Part shown: piece by piece, positions 24,725 to 33,313 of the stretch
Layout: the number at the start of each line of letters is the position of its first letter
How positions within the stretch are numbered: the stretch's first letter is position 1
DNA from: a virus
Length of the DNA: 55,930 nt
Virus record (IMG/VR): IMGVR_UViG_3300009104_001126
Coordinates: 1-55,930 of that record
Reading direction: 5' to 3' (one strand)
Made by a program: the position numbers and the translations under genes
Notes under the pieces: model-generated
What the model was told of the DNA's origin: nothing
The model's database searches: none
Seen by the model: only the letters and a program-made list of their open reading frames with translations

Positions 24725-26233
24725 ATGAAAACATACAGATCTTTTATGGCGCCTGGTTATACTAGGAGCGAAATTCATACTCTTTTAGAAAAAGTTTCAC
24801 CAGATCTCAAAAAACAAGTTCTTGATCAAATCGAGTTGGTTGATACGGACGAGGTGTTAAAGAATGTTTTGGAAGCGATTCAAAAAGATGTAATGGCGCG
24901 GATGCTAAAAGAAAAAGCAGATGATGCTAAAATTACAATGAATCAAGATTTGTTTATAGATTCTATGATATCTATAATTAATAAAACACAAGAGAGTGCC
25001 GAAGATCAAGTTAATTTCCTTACGGACTTACTTAATGGTAAGGTGATTGATTGTATTAAATTAGTTAAAGATAGTGTAAATAAAGTAGTAAAAATGGATT
25101 CTTATGTTAAGACAAAGAGTCCGTTATGGGGAAAAGTTAAAGACAAGTTGACTGCCCTAGATATAAAAATAGATAATCAAAACATTGGACCTGGTGAAAT
25201 TCTTTATATTGTATCAACTCCTGGAGCTAAAAAAGGAGATGAAGAAAATAAAGGTGATGCTTGGTTAGCACAAGGTGTTAATGTTGAACTAAAGAAAGAT
25301 GGTGGAACTTTTTCAAAGCCAACAAAATTTGCAGATGCTCGATTAGAATGGATTAATGCATTTAAAGCTTTAGGTAGAGATTTATCCGGAGAAGAAACAG
25401 ATACTATGGGCCTTGGTGGAACCAGCGTATACGGAGAATCAAATAGAGGTGGTGGTATAGCTAATGCATTGTCAATAGGAAGTAAAGAATATACAGCATT
25501 ATATATGGCAAAGAACGAACGAGCTAGTCAAAGAGTAGCAGATAAAGAATGTGAAAAATTATATCAAAAGGTTTGCCAGATAGCAATGCCTAATAATGGA
25601 GTTATTCCATATAATTTTAGTGGTACAGTAAAGAATGGTTTAACAGATCCTAACGAATTTATAAGACAATGGAATGCTAATGCTCTTCATGATTATAAAT
25701 CACACGGTTGGGATTATTTGACCTTATTTAATTCTGATTCCGGCGATACAATTTCATTTACAAATGCCCAGGATTTATATAAGTCAAAACAATGGAATGT
25801 TGGTACTGAATGGATGTTGAGATGGACCGGCGGTGGAGGTTTTGGTGGTACTGGATCATCAACAAGAGTATATGCCGGGACATTTAAAAATGTCGCAACA
25901 TTCGATCCAGGTGATACCGAATTTGAGAAGAAATTACAAACTCAAAATGATTTGAGAAAAATTTTAATGCATACCTTCGGACAATTACAAAAAGGTAAAG
26001 TAACCACAAAGATTAAAGATGCTTTTGCATCAGCAAAGAAATTAAAAGGTCCGGTAAATGATGTAACTCAAAATAATGATCCAAAAGATTTGAAACCTGT
26101 AGTTAGAGATATTGGTACAAAAATACAAGACTATTTTAAAGCGAAAAAAGATCTCGGATTCGGAACAGATAAAGCCGATAGAGAAATCGGAATGAGTTAT
26201 AAAGCCATGAAACAAAAATTGGGTATTAGATGA
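24725..26233 (+). CDS. Large hypothetical protein with capsid-targeting-like N-terminus (502 aa)
   Basis: The protein begins MKTYRSFMAPGYT, close to the T4 internal-protein capsid-targeting sequence (MKTYQEFIAE), although no L/I-x-E cleavage site follows. Residues 30-165 are helical. The middle contains Gly-rich segments (DTMGLGGTSVYGESNRGGG) and DYLTLFNSDSGDTISF, and the C-terminus is basic and helical. No enzyme motif is recognised. The 3' end overlaps the ligase-like gene by 4 bases. It may be a packaged head protein, by analogy only. Confidence 0.6.
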   Translation: MKTYRSFMAPGYTRSEIHTLLEKVSPDLKKQVLDQIELVDTDEVLKNVLEAIQKDVMARMLKEKADDAKITMNQDLFIDSMISIINKTQESAEDQVNFLTDLLNGKVIDCIKLVKDSVNKVVKMDSYVKTKSPLWGKVKDKLTALDIKIDNQNIGPGEILYIVSTPGAKKGDEENKGDAWLAQGVNVELKKDGGTFSKPTKFADARLEWINAFKALGRDLSGEETDTMGLGGTSVYGESNRGGGIANALSIGSKEYTALYMAKNERASQRVADKECEKLYQKVCQIAMPNNGVIPYNFSGTVKNGLTDPNEFIRQWNANALHDYKSHGWDYLTLFNSDSGDTISFTNAQDLYKSKQWNVGTEWMLRWTGGGGFGGTGSSTRVYAGTFKNVATFDPGDTEFEKKLQTQNDLRKILMHTFGQLQKGKVTTKIKDAFASAKKLKGPVNDVTQNNDPKDLKPVVRDIGTKIQDYFKAKKDLGFGTDKADREIGMSYKAMKQKLGIR

Positions 26234-27462
26234 AATCTTATAAACAGTTTCTAACAGAAGCATCAGGTAAGAATCTTCATATGGAACATCTCGAAGATGA
26301 GGTGTTAAATGGAGGGGTTAATGGTACTAGAGGTGCTATTAATTTTTTAAGATCTCTTAGAGATATGTTAGCGGGTAATAATAAAGAAGCCGTTAATGTT
26401 ACAGTAAAATGGGACGGCGCTCCAGCTATATGTGCTGGCATACATCCTAATGGAAAATTCTTTGTTGATTATAAATCAATGAGACGACCATGTTTTACTC
26501 AATCAGATGTAGATGAACATTTCAGTGGTGGCCCTCTTCATTCTAAAATGAGTGCTTTGTTAGAACATTTACCTAAGTTAAAGATTCCAGGTAATATTTT
26601 TCAAGGCGATGTTCTTTGGACGGAAAATAAAGATAAAAAAATTAAAACAATAGATGATGAAAAGAGTATTACGTTTACACCTAATACTATAACTTATGCA
26701 GTTCCGTTAAATACCGAACTGGCTAAAAAAATTATTGAAGCTCAAGTTGGGATTGTTTTTCATACAACATATAGAACATCCGGTGCGGAAGACCTTACCG
26801 ATCTTAAAGCTGAATTTGGTGCCGATATAAATTTATGGTCTTCTCATAAAGATGTATGGGCTGTAAATGCTGATTTCACCGATTTAAGTGGTTCAGCAAC
26901 ATTTACTAAAGCAGATACTACTAAAGTAACCAGAATGCTTTCTGAGTTAGGAAAAGATTTTAATAAGGTCAATGGAAGATTCCTTGATAATATATCAAAA
27001 GATAATATTATTAGAACACATATTAAAACCTTTATGAATACAAAAGTTAGAGAAGGTGAATTTGTTGATAATTATAAAAGGTCGGCTAAAGAATGTGTTA
27101 AATGGATTGAAAATAAAATGCAAAAAGAAGTTGCGAAATTAAAGTCTGAAAGAGGAAGACAAAGAAAACAAATGACTGTTGATGGATATATGAAAACTTT
27201 AAATGGTTCTATGGATCAAATAGAGATCATATTTCGATTAATGTCATTAATAAACAATATAAAACTTTTTATAGTTGAGAAGTTGGAAGAAGTCAAAGGT
27301 ATAACAAACACCTTTATAAGAACACCAAGTGGATATAAAGTAACTAAACCAGAAGGTTTTGTTGCTATTGATACTTTTGATAATCAAAAAGGTTTAAAAC
27401 TAGTTAACAGAATGGAATTTAGTAGAATAAATTTCACCGCAGAAAAGGAGTGGGACCAATGA
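26230..27462 (+). CDS. Nucleic-acid-ligase-like (covalent nucleotidyltransferase) with capsid-targeting-like N-terminus
   Basis: The 410-aa product starts MKSYKQFLTEASG; LTE-A matches the T4 gp21 prohead-protease rule (L/I-x-E). Residues 56-66 (NVTVKWDGAPA) carry the KxDG motif I of ATP/NAD-dependent ligases and capping enzymes, with Lys60 as the candidate adenylated residue. A later GNIFQGDVLW fits motif III. The C-terminal half is helical and basic. Similar proteins occur in many T4-like marine phages. It could seal DNA or RNA after injection, but motifs IV and V are not certain, so substrate and activity are inferred. Confidence 0.7.
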   Translation: MKSYKQFLTEASGKNLHMEHLEDEVLNGGVNGTRGAINFLRSLRDMLAGNNKEAVNVTVKWDGAPAICAGIHPNGKFFVDYKSMRRPCFTQSDVDEHFSGGPLHSKMSALLEHLPKLKIPGNIFQGDVLWTENKDKKIKTIDDEKSITFTPNTITYAVPLNTELAKKIIEAQVGIVFHTTYRTSGAEDLTDLKAEFGADINLWSSHKDVWAVNADFTDLSGSATFTKADTTKVTRMLSELGKDFNKVNGRFLDNISKDNIIRTHIKTFMNTKVREGEFVDNYKRSAKECVKWIENKMQKEVAKLKSERGRQRKQMTVDGYMKTLNGSMDQIEIIFRLMSLINNIKLFIVEKLEEVKGITNTFIRTPSGYKVTKPEGFVAIDTFDNQKGLKLVNRMEFSRINFTAEKEWDQ

Positions 27463-27725
27463 GACCTATTTTCATGAATGAAAAAGAAAATTTACACGAA
27501 TCTAAGTATTCTGATAAACTAATTGATGCACTACGTGATTGTATTGATGCGGCCCCTTCGCGAAACAAAGATAAATTGGCTCAGATTTATGAAGACTATG
27601 TACATAAGTTTATGAGAAGGCCACAGAAATTACCATATATGTTACAAGGGTTTTTAGATGCAATAGAAGAAGCTTCCGATGCAAGAATAGAATGGAAAGG
27701 CGCCGGAGATAGGGAAGACTGGTGA
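27459..27725 (+). CDS. Small hypothetical protein (88 aa)
   Basis: ATG 27459 overlaps the ligase-like gene stop (ATGA) and follows AAAAGGAG. The product begins MRPIFMNEKENLHESKYSDK and continues with two helices (LIDALRDCIDAAPSRNKDKL, PYMLQGFLDAIEEASDARI). No catalytic motif is visible. It is coupled to the ligase-like gene and the next small gene. Confidence 0.65.
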   Translation: MRPIFMNEKENLHESKYSDKLIDALRDCIDAAPSRNKDKLAQIYEDYVHKFMRRPQKLPYMLQGFLDAIEEASDARIEWKGAGDREDW

Positions 27726-27970
27726 AAACATTTAAAGAATGGAGTTTAGATGATAAACTCGACAAATATGTCAGTAACGAAATCAAAAAGAGGAGACTCG
27801 CTAGATTTCCGGTAAATGCTACTGATGACTATAAGATGAAAAAAGGTAAACCAGCTTTTACCTTCCCTTCACCAACTGGCGAAATGGTTATTCATGTTTG
27901 GTTAAGGCCTATGGCAAAGCCAGCAAAAAGTCATACAAAAGCTTTTAACTATGAGTTAGACGATAAATGA
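27722..27970 (+). CDS. Small hypothetical protein with MKTF N-terminus (82 aa)
   Basis: The start is GTG 27722, overlapping the previous stop (GTGA). The product reads MKTFKEWSLDDKLDKYVSNE, sharing the MK(S/T)-aromatic start with neighbouring proteins but lacking an L/I-x-E site. The rest is basic and beta-rich (KPAFTFPSPTGEMVIHVWLR). Function unknown. Its stop overlaps the HAD gene by 4 bases. Confidence 0.6.
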   Translation: MKTFKEWSLDDKLDKYVSNEIKKRRLARFPVNATDDYKMKKGKPAFTFPSPTGEMVIHVWLRPMAKPAKSHTKAFNYELDDK

Positions 27971-28575
27971 AATCCTTTTTACAATATCTAGAAGAGGCGG
28001 CCAATAAAGGGTTGACAATTTTTGATATTGATGATACTCTTTTTCATACACAAGCAAAAGTGTATGTAAAGAAAGACGGTAAAGTTGTACAAACATTAAA
28101 CAACCAAGAGTTTAATACATATAAACTCAAGGATGGTGAAGAGTTTGATTTTGGAGAGTTTAGATCAGCAAAGCTATTCCAACAAACATCAACACCTATT
28201 GGAAAAATGATTAAAAGGGCCAAGGCTATAATTAAAAAAGCTATTCCGAGAGGCTCTAAGGTTATCATGGCTACTGCGAGAGCAGATTTTGACGATAGAG
28301 ATACGTTTTTAGATACTTTCAAATCACATGGAATTGATGTTGATAAAATTTATATTGAAAGAGCAGGAAATTTAGATTTAGGATCTTCTGCAAAAAACAA
28401 GAGATATATATTCCATAAGTATTTAAGATCGGGACTTTATAAAAGAATTAGATTATTTGATGATTCTAAAGAAAATTTAAACACCTTTATGTCACTCGCA
28501 AAAAAATATCCAGATGTTGATTTCGAGGCATATTTGGTAAAAAATAACGGAAACGTTTCGGGTTTTAAAATATAA
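27967..28575 (+). CDS. HAD-family phosphatase with capsid-targeting-like N-terminus
   Basis: The 202-aa product starts MKSFLQYLEEAANK; LEE-A fits the T4 prohead-protease cleavage rule. It then shows HAD motif I LTIFDIDDTLF (Asp20, Asp22), motif II MATARAD (near 101), and motif IV LFDDSKEN (near 160). T4 polynucleotide kinase carries a HAD domain that removes 3' phosphates from nucleic-acid ends; this one could do so, though HAD phosphatases are diverse. Neighbours encode a ligase-like protein and a nucleotidyltransferase, consistent with nucleic-acid end processing. Confidence 0.75.
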   Translation: MKSFLQYLEEAANKGLTIFDIDDTLFHTQAKVYVKKDGKVVQTLNNQEFNTYKLKDGEEFDFGEFRSAKLFQQTSTPIGKMIKRAKAIIKKAIPRGSKVIMATARADFDDRDTFLDTFKSHGIDVDKIYIERAGNLDLGSSAKNKRYIFHKYLRSGLYKRIRLFDDSKENLNTFMSLAKKYPDVDFEAYLVKNNGNVSGFKI

Positions 28576-28587
28576 AGGAAAATAACA

Positions 28588-28830
28588 ATGGCATCAATGT
28601 GGGAAAAGTTTAAAGCATGGGTTTCGGGGTGGCCTATAAGTGATTCAGCAGGTGATATGGATGAACCTGAATTGATTGAATGGGCGGAAGAAGAATCTAA
28701 TGATCCCCCTAAGTTAGAATCCATGACCAAAAAAGAATTAGAAGCCTATGGTAGGACTATTGGTATAGAACTAGATAGGCGAAAATCCAAAGCAAAGTTA
28801 ATTGCAGAACTAGGAGAACATAGTGGCTGA
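28588..28830 (+). CDS. Small protein with C-terminal HeH/LEM-like domain (80 aa)
   Basis: AAGGAAAA precedes the ATG. The N-terminus is acidic and Trp-rich (MWEKFKAWVSGWPISDSAGD). The C-terminus, MTKKELEAYGRTIGIELDRR followed by KSKAKLIAEL, has the helix-extended-loop-helix pattern of HeH/LEM or SAP-like modules found at ends of phage proteins, often nucleic-acid or virion associated. Its stop overlaps the next start. Confidence 0.65.
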   Translation: MASMWEKFKAWVSGWPISDSAGDMDEPELIEWAEEESNDPPKLESMTKKELEAYGRTIGIELDRRKSKAKLIAELGEHSG

Positions 28831-29053
28831 TAAAAAAAATGAATATTTCGGTGGTGGCCCCTTTTCAAGAGATTATGATGATTTAGCACAATCTGTAAAA
28901 AGAATTGCAGATAAAAAAGCTAAAGGATTCATGGCCGGATGGACTCAAGAACAAGTTACTGATGTATCGGAACAAATGGCAAATAAATCTGTTCAGGATA
29001 CTTATATGGAAAAAATTATTAATCCAGCTCGAGAGCTTGAAGAGGATAAATGA
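28823..29053 (+). CDS. Small hypothetical protein (76 aa)
   Basis: The start is GTG 28823 (after TAGGAG), overlapping the previous gene by 8 bases. The product is charged and helical (YDDLAQSVKRIADKKAKGF, WTQEQVTDVSEQMANKSVQD), with a Gly-rich N-terminus (NEYFGGGPFSRD). It overlaps the following gene by 4 bases. It could be a small structural or assembly protein. Confidence 0.6.
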   Translation: MADKKNEYFGGGPFSRDYDDLAQSVKRIADKKAKGFMAGWTQEQVTDVSEQMANKSVQDTYMEKIINPARELEEDK

Positions 29054-30459
29054 CATCATTTTCTGAATTACGTGAAGGAAATATAAAGACTGCTGTTTTT
29101 ACATTTGGGAGATTTAATCCCCCGACAATAGGACACGAAGTTTTAGTTGATAAAATTGAAACTGTGGCTAGCCGAAATCGAGCAGACGCCTTTGTTTTTG
29201 TAAGTTCATCACAAGATTCAAAAAAGAATCCATTAGATTATAGAGATAAAATCAAATGGATGAAAAAAATGTTTAAAGTAAGAGGCCAAAATATTTTCAA
29301 ATATTCTAAAGATAAACCTGAAAATATTATGAAGATCGCTTCATTATTACATGATAAAGGATATGAGCAAATTATTATGGTTGTTGGAAGTGATAGGATA
29401 AATGAATTTAAAAAGCTCTTAACTCAATATAATGGTGTCGAAGATAAGCCACATGGCTTTTATAATTTTAAAAATATAGATATAGAAAGTGCCGGAGAAC
29501 GCGATCCAGATGCAGATGATGCTACTGGTATGTCAGCATCTAAATTAAGATCTCTTGCTGTAGACGGTGATTTCGAGACATTTAAAACCGGATTACCTGA
29601 TGCTTTAAGTGAAAGAGATCAAAGAAGCCTATATCAATTGCTGAGGAAACAAATGAAACTTAGTGTGATGGAAAAGCAAAGGACAAATAAACTTACGGAA
29701 ATTGGAAAATTGCCTCCATATAAGAAGAAAACAATAAAAAGCCCATCTAAGGATCAACAGAAAAAAAGTACTGATGATTTCATTAGTAATATGACGCCAG
29801 ATCATAAGCCAGCCAAATATGACGATGATGAGACGGCACTTAAAAAAGCTAAGGCTTCCATCGGATATGAACCAACTGTTAAAGAGTGTTTATATATGGA
29901 AAAAATTGAATTTGAAGGAGATTCTTACGATATAGATTCAAGAGCAGTGAAAATATTTGAATATATAAAAACATTACCTTATAATTCAACTGAAATTGCT
30001 TATATTAAGGGATGCCTAAAAGAATGCGAAGGATTTTTTAACGAATATACATTAATAACTAAAAAAGTTAGACTTTGGGAAATTTCAAAATTAAGAGGTT
30101 TTATTAAAAAGACAAATGATTATATTATGGTATTGGATGAAAACTCCGGAATGATTGATTTTGATAAAACAGATTTTACATATTTACATGAAATGGTTGA
30201 CGATCTTCCTAAAGATGAAAGTAATTTACAAGATCCTGTTAGTAATAAATTACAAAATCTTCTTGGATTAAAAGAATGGAGCAAAGATCGCGCTGGAGAA
30301 GGCCGTCAGTTAGAATTCGGAACCGATAAATATAGACAGTATACTGTAGATTTAACTCCTGAAGAAGAGTTTAACCAAGAACAGGATAAAAAAAGATTTC
30401 AACAATCAGAAAGATATAATAAGATTCTTTCGAAAATACTTGCAAGTAGGAGCAAATAA
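29050..30459 (+). CDS. Nucleotidyltransferase (HxGH/cytidylyltransferase-like) with helical C-terminal extension
   Basis: The 469-aa product starts MTSFSELREGNIK; LRE-G fits the prohead-protease rule. The catalytic domain shows TFGRFNPPTIGHEVL (TxGH at 26-29), IIMVVGSDRINEF and MSASKLRSLA (near 160), as in NMN/nicotinate adenylyltransferases and related cytidylyltransferases. A roughly 280-residue C-terminal extension is charged, with no known motif. Such enzymes make NAD or activated head groups. NadM- or NadR-like activity would be of interest beside a ligase-like protein, but the nucleotide and acceptor cannot be read from sequence. Confidence 0.7.
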   Translation: MTSFSELREGNIKTAVFTFGRFNPPTIGHEVLVDKIETVASRNRADAFVFVSSSQDSKKNPLDYRDKIKWMKKMFKVRGQNIFKYSKDKPENIMKIASLLHDKGYEQIIMVVGSDRINEFKKLLTQYNGVEDKPHGFYNFKNIDIESAGERDPDADDATGMSASKLRSLAVDGDFETFKTGLPDALSERDQRSLYQLLRKQMKLSVMEKQRTNKLTEIGKLPPYKKKTIKSPSKDQQKKSTDDFISNMTPDHKPAKYDDDETALKKAKASIGYEPTVKECLYMEKIEFEGDSYDIDSRAVKIFEYIKTLPYNSTEIAYIKGCLKECEGFFNEYTLITKKVRLWEISKLRGFIKKTNDYIMVLDENSGMIDFDKTDFTYLHEMVDDLPKDESNLQDPVSNKLQNLLGLKEWSKDRAGEGRQLEFGTDKYRQYTVDLTPEEEFNQEQDKKRFQQSERYNKILSKILASRSK

Positions 30460-32534
30460 TGGACTGGTCAAAATATTATCCCGCAAATTACACTGCGATT
30501 ACCGCCGACGATGTTAAGATGATTCAAGAATTGAAACGGGCCCAGGCTGAAGATAACACCAATGATAAGTCAGATGATGGTGAAGGATTGGATAAAGTCC
30601 AGCCAAAGGCTCTGAAAAAGAAATTTGATAAACGTAAAGATACAGATATCGACAATGACGGAGATACTGACGATTCTGATGAGTTTATTCATACTAAAAG
30701 AAAAGCCATTAGTAAGGCCATTGATGATGAAGAAGAGGAAGAGGAAGAGGAAGAAGAGTCTAAAAAAGAAGCCGTAGTCAAAGAAAAGAAAAAGAAAAAA
30801 GAAGACAAATGGCAAGAGACTGATTTTTCAAAAAGCCAAGATACAGTAACGAATATGGAAATGGCTAAAAACATAATTCACAAATATCATAAAATAGATG
30901 AACATTGTGGATGGTGTGAGCAAGGAATAACAAGTGAAAAAGAAGCCTTACAAGAATTATCTACATCAAAAGATATAGCCAAGCAAATTAAAGAATTAGC
31001 TAAAGCCGTTCGAGGAAAAGATAGAATTTCCTTAGAAGGCGCTTCAAAATTTGTAGAGAAAAAACAATATGAAAAATTAGCTGCTTATCTAGATAGCATG
31101 GCTGAAGAAGCCCGCCAAAGTGTTTTGATGGTTCTAATGAATGATCAAAAAATTGCTAATATGGTAATGAAGAAAATGAAAACAGAAGAATATGATACTT
31201 GTGAAATCCCTTCTCATAAGTTTATTCTTAGTGAAATGCATAAAAAATATCAAGGTCTAACATGGGGAGAAATTGGTGAAAGGTTAATTAAAAATACAGA
31301 GCGCAGATTAGTTTCTCTTGCTTATGCTACTAAATTAGGAACAATTGATGCCCCTTCACCTGAAGTTCAAAAATTAGCCGATGAGTGTGAATTAGAAGAT
31401 TTGGAAAATGCTTCGAAACAATTCATTGAAGATGATTCTGATTTAAAAGAAGATGCTGCCAGTGTAGCTTCAGGAATTGGTGGTGCTATAAAATCGGCTG
31501 CAGGTTATTTAACGAAACAAGGTAGGACACAAAAAGCCCTTGATAGAACTAAGGCAAAAGCGGATAAGATACAAAAGCATAAGGATAACTTAGGAGCTCT
31601 TAGTAAAGAAAAAACACGATTAAAAAAATTACAACAAACAAAAAATACACCTTCAAGGCCCAGAACCGCAAAACCGGATGCGCCGGCAACAGCTAAACCA
31701 GCTAAGCCGCCAAAATCTGGTGCACCAAAACCTAAGACAACGAAACCCGCAGCTGGAGGCGCTTCTTCGGGAAGTCAATATGCGGCAGGAGGTTCAGGAT
31801 CGCCAAAACCTAAGACAACAACGCCAGCAAAGACAAAGCCAACTAAAAAGTTACCTGATATGGATAAACACGGAACTCCGACTACGAAAAAAGGATCTGC
31901 GCTTGGTGCGATTGGTCAAGCAGTGCTCGGAGCAAGTTATGATCCACCGGGTACTCCTTTAATAGAAGAAGTAGATATTGAAGTTCCAGAAACACTTGAT
32001 GCCAGACGTAAAATCTTTAGAGAAAAAATCAAAAAATTGGCCTATGAAAAAGCTAAAGAAATTTTAGGTAGAAGGAACTCAGTAGACGCAGTGAAAGAAA
32101 CTAAAGATGATGAAGAAGATTCTTCTAAAGTAAAAGAGACTGGTAAAGTCAATAATAAAGTAAAAATGAATCCAGAGGAGGATAGTGTGAAAGAAAGTAC
32201 GGGATTAGCTTTTGTTCGCAAATATAAAAACAAGGTAAATGAATTAAACAAAGAAGGTGAAACTTCATTGCAGGATCAAATTTTAGAATTGTTCCGAAGT
32301 TCTTTTGCTAGCACTGATGGGCAACCAGCCGGAGCTGAATTTGCAGTTGATGATGAACCAGCTTCTGCTTCAAGTATTGCAAGAATGTTAAGATGTAGTC
32401 CAACAGAAGTACAAAAACTTTTAGATGATATGGTCGAAGCGGGTCAAATCACAAGAGTTGGAGATGCTTATTCATATGCTTCTCCAAGAGCCGCAGAACC
32501 AATGGGAGTGCAGGTACACGGACCAGCCGCTTAA
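30459..32534 (+). CDS. Large low-complexity acidic/basic protein with dockerin-like motif and winged-helix-like C-terminus (691 aa)
   Basis: The start overlaps the previous gene by one base. Residues about 60-75 (DTDIDNDGDTDDSDEF) resemble a calcium-binding EF-hand/dockerin loop. It is followed by a run of Glu, a helical domain (about 130-330), a Lys/Pro/Ala-rich linker (KPAKPPKSGAPKPKTTKPAA), and a C-terminal segment (SASSIARMLRCSPTEVQKLL and following) resembling a winged helix. Similar modular proteins of T4-like marine phages are probably virion or core proteins. It could be a scaffold or DNA-binding head protein; no enzymatic motif is visible. Confidence 0.65.
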   Translation: MDWSKYYPANYTAITADDVKMIQELKRAQAEDNTNDKSDDGEGLDKVQPKALKKKFDKRKDTDIDNDGDTDDSDEFIHTKRKAISKAIDDEEEEEEEEEESKKEAVVKEKKKKKEDKWQETDFSKSQDTVTNMEMAKNIIHKYHKIDEHCGWCEQGITSEKEALQELSTSKDIAKQIKELAKAVRGKDRISLEGASKFVEKKQYEKLAAYLDSMAEEARQSVLMVLMNDQKIANMVMKKMKTEEYDTCEIPSHKFILSEMHKKYQGLTWGEIGERLIKNTERRLVSLAYATKLGTIDAPSPEVQKLADECELEDLENASKQFIEDDSDLKEDAASVASGIGGAIKSAAGYLTKQGRTQKALDRTKAKADKIQKHKDNLGALSKEKTRLKKLQQTKNTPSRPRTAKPDAPATAKPAKPPKSGAPKPKTTKPAAGGASSGSQYAAGGSGSPKPKTTTPAKTKPTKKLPDMDKHGTPTTKKGSALGAIGQAVLGASYDPPGTPLIEEVDIEVPETLDARRKIFREKIKKLAYEKAKEILGRRNSVDAVKETKDDEEDSSKVKETGKVNNKVKMNPEEDSVKESTGLAFVRKYKNKVNELNKEGETSLQDQILELFRSSFASTDGQPAGAEFAVDDEPASASSIARMLRCSPTEVQKLLDDMVEAGQITRVGDAYSYASPRAAEPMGVQVHGPAA

Positions 32535-32541
32535 ATTAAAC

Positions 32542-33285
32542 ATGTATGTAGTGATTGGAAACGGTGAAAGTCGTAAAGACTTTGACCTAAATTTATTATT
32601 AGAACATACGACTTATGGTTGTAATGCAATGTACAGAGATTGGACACCTTCTCATCTCATTTGCATTGACAATAAGATGTTACATGAAATAGTATCATCA
32701 CAATATCCGAAGTCGAATCATTGTTGGTTTAGAAATTTTGCATTACTGGAACCTCAGATGTATCCAGTTTTTAGATCAACAATAACACCTGGAATAGAAG
32801 TAGTAGAGAATAAAAATACAGGTTATAGATTCGCTTATTATGGGCAAGAAATAAGTAGAGTTTTTCATGATGATACCCATACGATGGATTTAGAACAAAA
32901 ACCATGTCATTGGTTTACATGGGTATCTGAAGATGATAAAATAGATGTAGTAGATGAATTAAAACATATACCTATGTTAGATTCAGGGCCACTTGCAACT
33001 TGGTTATGTTGTGAGAAAGAAAAACCCGACAAGGTATATTTAATGGGCTTTGATTTTAACATAAATAATGGAAAAGTAAACAACGTATATAAAGACACTG
33101 ATTGTTATGCTCCGAGTTATGCTTTACCTGTTCAGGCAAAAGGATGGATTCAGAATTTTGAAGTAATGTTTACAGATTATTTTCCTGAAGTTGAATTTAT
33201 ACATGTTCAGGAAGAACAGTGCTTTAATAAAGAAATTCCTAATATAGATACAATTTCTATAAGTGAATTTAAAAAATTGTTATAA
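32542..33285 (+). CDS. Conserved-type phage protein, sugar- or nucleotide-binding fold suspected (247 aa)
   Basis: ATG 32542 is chosen because the longer frame lies inside the previous gene. The product begins MYVVIGNGESRKDFDLNLLL, a Rossmann-like start, followed by TYGCNAMYRDWTPSHLICID and LMGFDFNINNGKVNNVYKDT. This pattern recalls the 6-hydroxymethylpterin pyrophosphokinase-like (DUF115) or sialyltransferase-like families seen near glycosylation genes. Assignment is tentative. A late-type promoter overlaps its last codon and serves the next gene. Confidence 0.55.
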   Translation: MYVVIGNGESRKDFDLNLLLEHTTYGCNAMYRDWTPSHLICIDNKMLHEIVSSQYPKSNHCWFRNFALLEPQMYPVFRSTITPGIEVVENKNTGYRFAYYGQEISRVFHDDTHTMDLEQKPCHWFTWVSEDDKIDVVDELKHIPMLDSGPLATWLCCEKEKPDKVYLMGFDFNINNGKVNNVYKDTDCYAPSYALPVQAKGWIQNFEVMFTDYFPEVEFIHVQEEQCFNKEIPNIDTISISEFKKLL

Positions 33286-33288
33286 ATA
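33281..33288 (+). promoter_or_regulatory. T4-late-type promoter TATAAATA
   Basis: Exact TATAAATA, overlapping the stop of the previous gene and 26 bases before the virion-like gene at 33314, whose ATG follows TAAGGAGAAG. This is the expected arrangement for structural genes. Confidence 0.65.
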
Positions 33289-33313
33289 TTTTATAAACTA
33301 ATAAGGAGAAGTA

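Noticed and set aside
31678-31962. Gln/Arg-rich 94-codon ORF inside the modular protein
   Set aside because: Shifted reading of the Lys/Pro/Ala-rich linker; the main frame is coupled to the genes on both sides.
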